Of a stretch of DNA of 64,000 nucleotides, positions 35,668 through 43,591 are shown one piece after another (position 1 is the first letter of the stretch; every line of letters starts with the position of its first letter). The notes below the pieces were generated by a model. That model saw only the letters and a list, made by a program, of their open reading frames with translations, did no database searches and was not told the DNA's origin. The translations under genes were made by a program, and so were the position numbers. The DNA comes from Sphingobium chlorophenolicum (GTDB lineage Bacteria > Pseudomonadota > Alphaproteobacteria > Sphingomonadales > Sphingomonadaceae). Location: contig NZ_JFHR01000014.1 in assembly GCF_000722875.1 (NCBI RefSeq), positions 1-64,000 on the forward strand, in the 5' to 3' direction.

Positions 35668-36828
35668 ATGTCCGACCATAATCCCGGCCTGCGTCCCTGG
35701 CGCGACATCGCCCGTCGCCAAAGCCGCCAGATCATGGTCGGCAACGTTCCCGTCGGCGGCGGCGCGCCGGTCACGGTGCAGACCATGACCAACACGCCGA
35801 CCGACGACGTCAGGGCGACCGTCGACCAGATTCGCCGCTGCGAGGAGGTGGGCGTGGACATCGTCCGCGTCTCCTGCCCCGACGAGGCGTCTACCGCAGC
35901 GCTCAAGCAGATCGTCCGCGCCGCCCGCGTCCCCATCGTCGCGGACATTCATTTCCACTATAAGCGCGCGCTGGAAGCCGCTGATGCGGGCGCGGCCTGT
36001 CTGCGCATCAACCCCGGCAATATCGGCAGCGAAGCGCGGGTGAAGGAAGTGGTCGACGCGGCCAAGGCCAATGGCTGCTCGATCCGCATCGGCGTCAATG
36101 CGGGCAGTCTGGAAAAGGATCTGCTCGAAAAATATGGCGAGCCTTGTCCGGAGGCTTTGGTCGAAAGCGCGCTCGACCATATCAAGCTGCTCCAGGATCA
36201 GGATTTCCACGACTATAAGGTGGCGGTGAAGGCGAGCGATGTCTTCCTGGCCGTCGCCGCCTATATGCAATTGGCCGAAGCGGTGGATTGCCCGCTGCAT
36301 CTGGGCATTACCGAGGCGGGCGGCCTGATCGGCGGCACGGTGAAGAGCGCCATCGGCATCGGCAACCTGCTCTGGGCGGGGATTGGCGACACGATCCGCG
36401 TCTCCCTCTCCGCCGAGCCGGAGGAGGAAGTGCGGGTCGGTTACGAAATATTGAAGTCGCTCGGCATCCGCACGCGGGGCGTGAAGGTCATTTCCTGCCC
36501 CAGTTGCGCCCGTCAGGGATTCGACGTGATCCGCACGGTGCAGGCGCTGGAGGAACGGCTCCAGCATATCCACACGCCGCTTTCGCTGTCCGTGCTGGGC
36601 TGCGTGGTGAACGGCCCCGGCGAGGCGCGGGAAACCGACATCGGCCTGACCGGCGGCGGCGCGGGCAAGCATATGGTGTATCTGTCCGGCCTGACCGATC
36701 ATACGGTGCAGGACGAGGGGATGATCGACCATATCGTCAGCCTGGTCGAAGCCAAAGCGGCGGAGATCGAAGCGGCGAAGTTGGAAGCCGAAACCACCGA
36801 CGCCGGGAAGGCGGAAGCGGCGGAATAA
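35668..36828 (+). CDS. ispG: 4-hydroxy-3-methylbut-2-enyl diphosphate synthase (IspG/GcpE)
   Basis: 386 residues. The N-terminal TIM-barrel ([35 protein letters not shown]) is followed by [12 protein letters not shown] and the 4Fe-4S cysteines in [16 protein letters not shown] and [16 protein letters not shown]. It reduces MEcPP to HMBPP in the MEP isoprenoid pathway, feeding carotenoid and quinone synthesis. The C-terminus carries an Ala/Glu-rich tail. The start at 35668 matches the family N-terminus, although it sits right behind a terminator-like hairpin. Confidence 0.96.
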   Translation: MSDHNPGLRPWRDIARRQSRQIMVGNVPVGGGAPVTVQTMTNTPTDDVRATVDQIRRCEEVGVDIVRVSCPDEASTAALKQIVRAARVPIVADIHFHYKRALEAADAGAACLRINPGNIGSEARVKEVVDAAKANGCSIRIGVNAGSLEKDLLEKYGEPCPEALVESALDHIKLLQDQDFHDYKVAVKASDVFLAVAAYMQLAEAVDCPLHLGITEAGGLIGGTVKSAIGIGNLLWAGIGDTIRVSLSAEPEEEVRVGYEILKSLGIRTRGVKVISCPSCARQGFDVIRTVQALEERLQHIHTPLSLSVLGCVVNGPGEARETDIGLTGGGAGKHMVYLSGLTDHTVQDEGMIDHIVSLVEAKAAEIEAAKLEAETTDAGKAEAAE

Positions 36829-36844
36829 GTCGCTTCTCACCCCT

Positions 36845-37753
36845 ATGACAGCGCCCCGTTCCCTCGCCCTTCCCTTTGCCGTCTGCTGCCTGGGGGTCGC
36901 GCTGTTTTCCGTGATGGATGCAGCGATGAAGGGTTTGAGCCTTTCCATCGGCCTGTTCGACGCGCTGTTCTGGCGCGCCGTGGCGGGCAGCCTGCTGGGG
37001 CTGGCGCTGATGCTGCTGACCCGGCAGCGCTGGCCGAACCGGGCGGTGCTGCGGCTGCACATGTTGCGCGGGACGGTGGTGGCGGCGATGGCCAGCCTGT
37101 TCTTCTGGGCGCTCATGCGGATGCCGCTGGCCGAAGCCATTGCCCTGTCCTTCGTCGCACCGCTGGTCGCGCTCTATCTTGCCGCGCTGCTGCTGAAGGA
37201 AAGGATCGGGCGGCAGGCCATCGGCGCGTCGCTGCTGGGGCTGGTCGGCGTCGCGGTCATCCTGTCCGGGCGGTTGCGGGGCGATTATGACGCCGACGCA
37301 TTGCTGGGCGCGGGGGCGGTGCTGGTTTCGGCGGTGTTGTTCGCCTGGAACCTCATCCTCCAGCGGCAGCAGGCGCAACTGGCATCCCCCATAGAGGTCG
37401 CCTTCTTCCAGCATGTCGTGATGTTGGGCGTATTCGCGCTTTTCGCCGGGGCCGTCCAACGGATGCCGGTCGTGCCTCAGGCCGAGTCATGGGCGTTGGT
37501 CGTCCTGTCCGCGACCCTTGCCTTCACCTCTCTGGCGGCGCTGGCCTGGGCCTATGCGCGGGCAGAGGCACAGGTGCTGATCCCGGTGGAATATACCGCC
37601 TTCCTATGGGCCGCGATCATCGGCTGGCTGGTCTTTGGCGACCGGCTGACGCTGACGACGGTGGTCGGCGCGCTGCTGATCGTGGTCGGATGCCTGATCG
37701 CGTCCCGCACCGGCCCGGCCGATCCGCCGCATGTCGAACCGTCCGTCGCCTGA
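36845..37753 (+). CDS. EamA-family (DMT superfamily) transporter
   Basis: 302 residues with ten predicted membrane segments in two EamA repeats. Repeat 1 includes VCCLGVALFSVMDAAMKG…LFWRAVAGSLLGLALM and APLVALYLAALLLKERI.; repeat 2 ends in VEYTAFLWAAIIGWLVFGDRLTLTTVVGALLIVVGCLIASR. It is a small-molecule exporter or permease of unknown substrate in the inner membrane. It begins 16 bases after ispG, so it is likely co-transcribed. Confidence 0.9.
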   Translation: MTAPRSLALPFAVCCLGVALFSVMDAAMKGLSLSIGLFDALFWRAVAGSLLGLALMLLTRQRWPNRAVLRLHMLRGTVVAAMASLFFWALMRMPLAEAIALSFVAPLVALYLAALLLKERIGRQAIGASLLGLVGVAVILSGRLRGDYDADALLGAGAVLVSAVLFAWNLILQRQQAQLASPIEVAFFQHVVMLGVFALFAGAVQRMPVVPQAESWALVVLSATLAFTSLAALAWAYARAEAQVLIPVEYTAFLWAAIIGWLVFGDRLTLTTVVGALLIVVGCLIASRTGPADPPHVEPSVA

Positions 37754-37763
37754 AAGGAAAAGC

Positions 37764-38255
37764 ATGTCCGTCACCATCCGCGAGGCCGTTCCCGCCGACA
37801 TCGGTTCAATTCACCACTTCATTCTTGCATTGGCCGATTATGAAAAGCTGTCGCATGAGGTGAAGGCCGACCGCGCCAGCTTGGACAAATATCTGTTCGG
37901 CCAGCGCCCCATGGCCGAGGTGTTGATCGCGGAACATGACGGGGAGGCCATCGGCTTTGCCCTCTTCTTCCACAATTTCTCCACCTTCGAGGGACGGCCG
38001 GGAATTTATCTGGAGGATCTGTTCGTCATCCCCGAAGCGCGGGGTCTGGGCGCGGGCAAGGCGCTGCTCTCCCGCCTCGCGCAACTGGCGCTGGAGCGGG
38101 ATTGCGCCCGGCTGGAATGGTGGGTGCTGGACTGGAACGAGCCGTCCATCGCCTTCTACCGGTCGCTGGGGGCGCGGCCGATGGAAGAATGGACGGTGCA
38201 GCGCGTCGACGGCGAAGCGCTCAGCGCCCTCGCGTCAATGCATCCTGCACGCTGA
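37764..38255 (+). CDS. GNAT-family N-acetyltransferase
   Basis: 163 residues from ATG 37764 behind aaagg. The GNAT fold shows VTIREAVPADIGSIHHFI, EAIGFALFFHNFSTFEGRPGIYLEDLFV, the acetyl-CoA loop PEARGLGAGKALLSRLAQLA and LEWWVLDWNEPSIAFYRSLGA. The IYLEDLFV and W.VLDWN..A..FY.SLGA blocks resemble diamine (spermidine/thialysine) N-acetyltransferases. The substrate is not certain. Its 3' end overlaps a convergent 34-residue ORF by 35 bases. Confidence 0.9.
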   Translation: MSVTIREAVPADIGSIHHFILALADYEKLSHEVKADRASLDKYLFGQRPMAEVLIAEHDGEAIGFALFFHNFSTFEGRPGIYLEDLFVIPEARGLGAGKALLSRLAQLALERDCARLEWWVLDWNEPSIAFYRSLGARPMEEWTVQRVDGEALSALASMHPAR

Positions 38256-38325
38256 CGCCCAGCAGCACGGCGGTGAATGCGCTCAGCGCGATGACGACAA
38301 GGGTGGGATAGAAGGTAGCGATCAT
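38221..38325 (-). CDS. 34-residue single-span membrane protein
   Basis: A short ORF with ATG at 38325 and TGA at 38223-38221. It encodes an N-terminal hydrophobic span (YPTLVVIALSAFTAVLLGV) and a charged tail (VQDALTRGR). Its ribosome site is near-perfect (aaaggag, 8 bases from the ATG), which makes chance unlikely. Its 3' part overlaps the end of the convergent acetyltransferase gene, and its start faces away from ftsK. The function is unknown. It may be a small regulatory or division-related membrane peptide, but nothing beyond position suggests this. Confidence 0.6.
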   Translation of the reverse strand: MIATFYPTLVVIALSAFTAVLLGVSVQDALTRGR

Positions 38326-38476
38326 GGCGAAGTCTCCTTTCGCCGGACTTTTGGGCTGACCGCCCGCCCGCCGACATACGGAATGTTACGGAGTCGGCGG
38401 GACGAGCCGAGGGGCGGAAGTCTTGACGGGGACTCCCCGCTCGGCGCATTGTCCCCGGACGGAACATTTGGGGGAC

Positions 38477-40807
38477 ATGGAGGCCATGGCTGTCAGCCGC
38501 GGAGCCAAACGCGCGCCGGAATGGCGCGAAATGCTGAAACGCAGCCTGATCCGCAGCGGCGCGCTGATCGGATCGATCGCGCTGTTGCTGGCGACCCTGT
38601 TCCTCGCTTTGGCGCTGCTCAGCTATCAGCCGAGCGATCCGTCGATGAACACGGTCGCAGGCGATCATGTGCAGAATATCATGCAGGCCCCCGGCGCATG
38701 GATCGCGGATTTCCTGCTGTGGCTGCTGGGCGTGCCGGTGGCCTTGGTGTTGCCGTTGATGGCGATCACCGCCCGGCGGCTGTGGGGCGACCAGGATATG
38801 AGCGGGTGGAAGGGGCAGTTCGGCAAATGCTTTGCCGGTATCGCGCTGCTGGGCATTGCGCTGGCGCTGTTCCAGACCAATCCGCTGGTGGGCCTGCCTG
38901 CCGGATGGGGCGGCATCATCGCGCTGGTGACGGCGCGGGGCGTTGCCAGCCTGACCGCGCAATTGCCCGCCGCACAGGGGTGGATCACCGGCATCCTGAT
39001 CGTGCTGACGCTGATCGCGGGCACTGCCCTCTGGTACCGCAGCCTGGCGCTGGAAAAGCCGATCATTGCGTTGCGCAGGCCTTCCCTGCCGCGCCTCAGC
39101 CTGCCCAAGCCGACATTCGCTCTGGCCGGTCCCGCGCCGGTTGTCGACGCGGATGAGGAGGATGATGTTTTCGAGCGGGTCGCCACGCCGCGCAAGACCG
39201 TCTCCAATGAACCCAAGCCGCCGATCAACATCCAGACGCCCAAGCCCGCGCCGGTGCAGCGCGCCATGGCCCCGGTGTCGCAGGACGATCTGTTCGGCCA
39301 CAGCTCCCTGCCCTCGCCCGACCTGCTGAACCCGATTCCAGCGAGCCAGGGCGCGAAGATCGACAAGGCGGCGCTGGAACGCAATGCGCGCCTGCTGGAA
39401 AGCGTGCTCGACGACTTCCATGTGAAGGGCAATATCGTCGAGGTCCGCCCCGGCCCGGTCGTTACCATGTACGAACTGGAGCCTGCGCCCGGCATCAAGG
39501 CGAGCCGCGTGATCGCTCTGGCCGACGATATCGCCCGCAACATGTCGGCGCTTTCCGCCCGCGTAGCGACGATTCCGGGGCGCACGGTGATCGGCATCGA
39601 ACTGCCCAATGCGAACCGGGAGGGCGTGTCCTTTCGCGAACTCATCACCAGCGAGCAGTTCGGGGCGGAGGCGACGCTGCCGATCATCCTGGGCAAGAAT
39701 ATCTCCGGCGAGCCGATCATCGCCGACCTTGCGCCCATGCCGCATCTGCTGATCGCGGGCACGACGGGTTCGGGCAAGTCGGTCGGGCTGAACGCGATGA
39801 TCCTGTCGCTGCTCTATCGCATGACGCCGGACCAGTTGCGGCTGATCATGATCGATCCGAAGATGCTGGAACTGTCGACCTATGACGATATTCCGCATCT
39901 GCTTTCGCCGGTCGTGACGGAGCCTGCCAAGGCGATCCGGGCACTCAAATGGGCGGTGGAGCAGATGGAGGACCGCTATCGCATGATGGCGTCGATTTCC
40001 GTCCGCAACCTCGCCAATTACAATGAGAAGGTCCGGGCCGCGAAGGCCAAGGGCAAGCCGCTCGGCCGCCGGGTGCAGACCGGCTACGATCCCGAAACCG
40101 GCAAGCCGATTTATGAGGAGGAGCAACTGGATTTCCAGCCGCTGCCCCAGATCGTGGTGGTGGTGGACGAGCTGGCCGACCTGATGATGACGGCGGGCAA
40201 GGAAGTCGAATTCCTGATCCAGCGGCTGGCGCAAAAGGCGCGTGCGGCGGGCATCCACCTGATCCTCGCGACGCAGCGTCCGTCCGTCGACGTCATTACC
40301 GGCGTCATCAAGGCGAACCTGCCGACCCGCATCAGCTTCTTTGTTACGTCGAAAATCGACAGCCGCACGATTTTGGGCGAGCAGGGGGCCGAGCAACTGC
40401 TTGGCAAGGGCGACATGCTCTACATGCATGGCGGTAAGGGGCTGATGCGCGTCCATGGTCCCTTCGTGTCGGACGATGAGGTGCGCGTGGTGGCGGATCA
40501 CTGGCGCGCTCAGGGCCAGCCCGACTATATCGCCGCCGTTACCGAGGAGCCGGAGGAAGGCAGCTTCGCGCTCGATGGGGTGGATTTGGGCGATGACAGC
40601 CCGGATGCGCAGCTTTTCCGCAAGGCCTGCCAGTTGGTGTTCGAAAATCAGAAGGCGTCGACCAGTTGGCTCCAGCGGCAATTGCGCGTCGGCTATAACA
40701 GCGCCGCCCGTCTGATCGAGCAGATGGAGGAACAGGGGCTGGTGGGTCCGCCCAACCATGTCGGCCGCCGCGAAGTGCTGCGGGATGAGAGCGGGAATCC
40801 GCTTTAG
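38477..40807 (+). CDS. ftsK: DNA translocase FtsK
   Basis: 776 residues from ATG 38477 (MEAMAVSRGAKRAPEW), with ggggg just upstream; ATG 38486 is the alternative. Four membrane segments span about 25-190, then a short linker, an alpha domain, and the RecA-like motor with Walker A AGTTGSGKSVGLNAM (about 430) and Walker B IVVVVDELADLMMT. The C-terminal gamma winged helix reads SWLQRQLRVGYNSAARLIEQM. It pumps chromosome-dimer DNA at the septum and activates XerCD at dif. The linker is short compared with E. coli FtsK, as in most alphaproteobacteria. Confidence 0.97.
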   Translation: MEAMAVSRGAKRAPEWREMLKRSLIRSGALIGSIALLLATLFLALALLSYQPSDPSMNTVAGDHVQNIMQAPGAWIADFLLWLLGVPVALVLPLMAITARRLWGDQDMSGWKGQFGKCFAGIALLGIALALFQTNPLVGLPAGWGGIIALVTARGVASLTAQLPAAQGWITGILIVLTLIAGTALWYRSLALEKPIIALRRPSLPRLSLPKPTFALAGPAPVVDADEEDDVFERVATPRKTVSNEPKPPINIQTPKPAPVQRAMAPVSQDDLFGHSSLPSPDLLNPIPASQGAKIDKAALERNARLLESVLDDFHVKGNIVEVRPGPVVTMYELEPAPGIKASRVIALADDIARNMSALSARVATIPGRTVIGIELPNANREGVSFRELITSEQFGAEATLPIILGKNISGEPIIADLAPMPHLLIAGTTGSGKSVGLNAMILSLLYRMTPDQLRLIMIDPKMLELSTYDDIPHLLSPVVTEPAKAIRALKWAVEQMEDRYRMMASISVRNLANYNEKVRAAKAKGKPLGRRVQTGYDPETGKPIYEEEQLDFQPLPQIVVVVDELADLMMTAGKEVEFLIQRLAQKARAAGIHLILATQRPSVDVITGVIKANLPTRISFFVTSKIDSRTILGEQGAEQLLGKGDMLYMHGGKGLMRVHGPFVSDDEVRVVADHWRAQGQPDYIAAVTEEPEEGSFALDGVDLGDDSPDAQLFRKACQLVFENQKASTSWLQRQLRVGYNSAARLIEQMEEQGLVGPPNHVGRREVLRDESGNPL

Positions 40808-40817
40808 GGCGGACGCT

Positions 40818-40965
40818 AAATCCTCCCTACGCGTAGCGTGGGGAGGGGGACCGTTCGCGAAGCGAATGGTGGAGGGGAAATACGCAGGTCGCGCCCCATT
40901 CCCCTCCACCAGCCTTCGGCCGGTCCCCCTCCCCATCTCTCGATGGGGAGGAACAAGATAGGTCG
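40818..40965. repeat. Composite palindromic repeat, family A (long form)
   Basis: It starts aaatcctccctacgcgtagc and ends cgatggggaggaacaagata. The internal arms are cgcgaagcgaatggtggagg and cctccaccagccttcggccg. It follows ftsK directly. The sequence from 40966 to 41145 has no recognisable gene. Confidence 0.85.
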
Positions 40966-41145
40966 GCTTTTCTGCCATTACGCGCCCCCCGTCCGGACCA
41001 CTGCTCACGGAAAAATTTTCATTTGGGCTGATGCGGAAAAGTCACTGCCCATTTCGCTCTGAAACGGGTTTTTGCGTGGGCGTCGGGGCTGTTATACGAC
41101 CGCAAGATTATGAAGCGGCTCCGAAAATCCCTGTTTTCCAACGTT

Positions 41146-41164
41146 GATTGCGTTTCATGCAATC
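41146..41164. promoter_or_regulatory. 19-bp palindromic element upstream of sRNA locus 2 (inverted copy)
   Basis: gattgcgtttcatgcaatc is the exact reverse complement of the element at 33984-34002 and lies 14 bases before the conserved cgcatttgcgg, as in copy 1. Confidence 0.6.
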
Positions 41165-41178
41165 GTCATTCGGTTCTT

Positions 41179-41278
41179 CGCATTTGCGGCGGGGCGCGAT
41201 TTGGCCGAAGAGGGCCCTGCCTTTCAGGCATCCTCTCCTAAAAACTTTCAGGCTGGTCTTCGGATCAGCCTTTTTTTT
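41179..41278 (+). ncRNA. Candidate small RNA, copy 2
   Basis: Homologous to 34017-34114 with the same spacing: cgcatttgcgg at 41179, gcctttcaggcatcctctcc at 41219, then ctaaaaactttc and a terminator with a UUCG loop. The middle 28 bases differ between the copies, while the 3' seed region (CATCCTCTCCT) is identical. That pattern indicates selection on the loop rather than on protein coding. No ORF covers it. Confidence 0.65.
41250..41278 (+). terminator. Rho-independent terminator of sRNA copy 2
   Basis: The stem aggctggtc / gatcagcct (9 pairs, one G-U) closed by the stable loop ttcg is followed by eight T. Confidence 0.9.
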
Positions 41279-41462
41279 GTCGTCGAGCCCGGCTAAGCAG
41301 AAGCCGCTCACCGCAGCGCCTAAAAAATAAATTGGGAGAGGGGCCGCCGGAAAGACCGGCACTGGCGAAGCGGAAGCAGAGGGGGATTGAGCGGCCATGC
41401 CGCTCTCCCCCTTCCCGTTTTCATTTTCCGATATGGCTGGGATTGGGCATTAATTGTCATTA

Positions 41463-41607
41463 ATTCCTCCCTGCGCGTAGCGTGGGGAGGGGGACCGGCC
41501 GCAGGCTGGTGGAGGGGAAATGGCGTGACCTGCGCATTTTCCCCTCCGTCAGCGCTTCGCGCTGCCACCTCCCCATCTTCCGATGGGGAGGAATAGGATG
41601 GGTCCGC
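41463..41607. repeat. Composite palindromic repeat, family A (long form)
   Basis: It starts attcctccctgcgcgtagcg and ends cgatggggaggaataggatg, with the internal gccgcaggctggtggagggg and ctccgtcagcgcttcgcgct arms. It lies between sRNA copy 2 and lolA, about 500 bases from the preceding family A copy. Confidence 0.85.
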
Positions 41608-41681
41608 TTCCTTCCCAAACCGGGCTACGACGTCGCCGGACCCAACTATATCGAAGCAAACAGCCAATTCGTTGCACCCAA

Positions 41682-41707
41682 GGAACGAGTGGGTTCACAG
41701 CGGGTTC
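41682..41707 (+). promoter_or_regulatory. Candidate general-stress (EcfG-type) promoter for lolA
   Basis: GGAAC (41682-41686) and GTTC (41704-41707) are separated by 17 bases, matching the alphaproteobacterial EcfG pattern GGAAC-N16/17-GTT. It lies 49 bases before the lolA start. The motif is short, so a chance match is possible. Confidence 0.35.
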
Positions 41708-41755
41708 AAGCCCTGCCACCTAGACACTTCATCCTGAACAACCGGAGATGATTGC

Positions 41756-42409
41756 ATGAAGCGCATGTTTGCGCCCGCCACCCTGACGTTGGCTGCCCTG
41801 ACCCTGGTTGCGGTGTCTGTCGCCGTGCCGATGATGCCGGCGGCCGCGCAGGCGGACCAGTCCGACCTGTCCAGGGTCAACGCCTATATTCGCGCCGTCA
41901 CCACCATGACCGCCGACTTTGCCCAGACCGACCGCAACGGCCAGACGCTGACCGGCCAGCTTACGATCAAGCAGCCGGGCAAGATTCGTTTCCAATATCA
42001 GAAGGGCGTGCCGCTGCTGATCGTGGGCGACGGCAAGGCGCTGACCATGATCGACTATGAAGTGCGGCAGGTGCAGCGCTGGCCGATCGGCAATTCGCCG
42101 CTGGGCGCGCTGATCGACCCGTCGAAAGACCTGTCGAAATTCGGCAAGGTGATCCAGACTGGAGATCCGACCGTTCTGTCCGTTCAGGCGCGCGATCCCA
42201 AGCGGCCGGAATATGGCACCATCACCATGATCTTCAAACGCGACGCGGGAAGTCCGGCGGGTTTGCAGCTTTACGGTTGGGTGGCGCTGGATTCGCAGAA
42301 CAACCGGACGGCGGTGAAACTGTCGAATCAGCGCTACGGCGTGCCGGTGGCCGATTCCGCCTTTCGTTGGACCGATCCCCGGCCCAAGGGGCGGGCATCG
42401 GGCGGCTAA
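41756..42409 (+). CDS. lolA: LolA-type outer-membrane lipoprotein carrier protein
   Basis: 217 residues with a signal peptide (MKRMFAPATLTLAALTLVAVSVAV…AAAQA). The LolA fold shows MTADFAQTDRNGQTLTGQLTIKQPGKIRFQYQKG, LLIVGDGKALTMIDYEVRQVQRWPI and TITMIFKR..GSPAGLQLYGWVALDSQNN. It shuttles lipoproteins (such as LptE in this window) across the periplasm to the outer membrane. It stands alone after the repeat/sRNA region and is followed by a terminator about 165 bases downstream. Confidence 0.92.
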   Translation: MKRMFAPATLTLAALTLVAVSVAVPMMPAAAQADQSDLSRVNAYIRAVTTMTADFAQTDRNGQTLTGQLTIKQPGKIRFQYQKGVPLLIVGDGKALTMIDYEVRQVQRWPIGNSPLGALIDPSKDLSKFGKVIQTGDPTVLSVQARDPKRPEYGTITMIFKRDAGSPAGLQLYGWVALDSQNNRTAVKLSNQRYGVPVADSAFRWTDPRPKGRASGG

Positions 42410-42573
42410 ACGAGCGACAGGTGCGACGGGCCGAGAAGTTTTCAGAACCGTTCATCTGAGGCTCATATCCCGGCCCCTAAAAAGAACTCCACGGCGCGAG
42501 ACAAGACCGGGATTTCCCCCCTGTTACCCGGACCCCGCTCTCGCCGCAAAGCGCTTCAAGGGCGCGATCGAGG

Positions 42574-42608
42574 CCCCCGTTCCATGCCCCCGGAGCGGGG
42601 GTCTTTTT
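42574..42608 (+). terminator. Strong intrinsic terminator in the lolA-xthA gap
   Basis: The stem cccccgttcc / ggagcggggg (10 pairs, one mismatched or G-U pair) has the loop atgccccc and is followed by tcttttt. It is 165 bases past lolA, so either lolA has a long 3' UTR or a separate short transcript (about 42480-42608) ends here. Confidence 0.75.
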
Positions 42609-42610
42609 GT

Positions 42611-42750
42611 GATGGGCCGTAATTTGCCCCAGGGAGGGCTGCAAAGGGCAGATTTCTGCGCTTCCGGTGCTCACGACCTTGAAGGTCGCTGCGCGCCGGT
42701 TCTCGAAATCTACCCTTTTCGCTCCACCCTGAGCCAAATTCCAACCCATC
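42611..42750. repeat. Long imperfect hairpin repeat (family C), copy 1
   Basis: The outer arms gatgggccgtaatttgcccc and gagccaaattccaacccatc pair imperfectly. Inside, tttctgcgcttccggtgctc, cgaccttgaaggtcg and gccggttctcgaaat resemble the element at 50773-50914 over its whole length. It lies upstream of xthA and would fold into a stem of about 140 nt. Confidence 0.75.
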
Positions 42751-42793
42751 ACGGGTGCTTGCACGTGACTGCGGACATCCCTAGTGGATCAGC

Positions 42794-43591
42794 ATGTCTC
42801 AGACGCTCAGCATCGCTTCCTGGAATATCAATAGTGTCCGTGCCCGGCTCGACATTGTGGAACGCTTTCTGACTGAGGAAGCGCCGGACATACTTTGTCT
42901 TCAGGAAACCAAGGTGGTGAACGAGATTTTCCCCACCGCGATGTTCCGGCAACTGGGTTATGTCCATCAGGTGCTGAACGGCCAGCGGATGCACCATGGC
43001 GTGGCGATCATGTCCAGGGTGCCGATCCATGAGGACGACCGGTTCGACTGGCAGGCCAATGGCGAAGCGCGTCATGTCGGGGTGCGGCTGGATAACGGCG
43101 TCAGGATAGAGAATGTCTATGTCCCGGCCGGGGGCGATATCGCGGATCGGGAGGTGAATCCGAAATTCGGGCAGAAGCTCGATTTCCTGGAGCGGATGAT
43201 CCAATGGTCCTCCGCGCTGGAGGACAAGCCGACCATATTGACCGGCGATTTCAACATCGCGCCGATGGAATGCGATGTGTGGAGCCACAAGCAGTTGCTG
43301 AACGTGGTCAGCCATACGCCCATCGAGTGCGAGATATTGGCGCGGTTGCAGGCGTCCAACGACTGGGTCGATATCGGCCGCCATTTCCACCCCGCGCCGC
43401 AGCGGCTCTACACCTGGTGGAGCTATCGCGCGAAGGATTGGGCGGAATCGGATCGCGGGCGGCGGCTGGACCATATGTGGATGACCAGGGACGTGGCGGG
43501 CAAGGCGATCGGCCATCGCGTGGTCGAACCGGCGCGCAACTGGGGCAAGCCGTCCGATCATATCCCGATCATCACGGAGTTCGCCTTCTGA
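42794..43591 (+). CDS. xthA: Exodeoxyribonuclease III
   Basis: 265 residues. The EEP-fold motifs are [23 protein letters not shown] (catalytic Glu), [28 protein letters not shown] and a final [11 protein letters not shown] (His). It is an AP endonuclease and 3' exonuclease in base excision repair. The stop codon overlaps the ribA start (TGATG), so xthA, ribA and the L,D-transpeptidase gene form a coupled operon. Confidence 0.96.
   Translation: MSQTLSIASWNINSVRARLDIVERFLTEEAPDILCLQETKVVNEIFPTAMFRQLGYVHQVLNGQRMHHGVAIMSRVPIHEDDRFDWQANGEARHVGVRLDNGVRIENVYVPAGGDIADREVNPKFGQKLDFLERMIQWSSALEDKPTILTGDFNIAPMECDVWSHKQLLNVVSHTPIECEILARLQASNDWVDIGRHFHPAPQRLYTWWSYRAKDWAESDRGRRLDHMWMTRDVAGKAIGHRVVEPARNWGKPSDHIPIITEFAF

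Noticed and set aside
38156-41008. A 950-codon minus-strand frame opposite ftsK
   Set aside because: Antisense shadow of ftsK, covering repeat DNA at its start; no ribosome site or family motif.
41640-41735. tRNA-like gggttcaag segment upstream of lolA
   Set aside because: A T-loop-like ggttcaagcc is present, but there is no matching acceptor stem, D-arm or anticodon arm, so it is not a tRNA gene.
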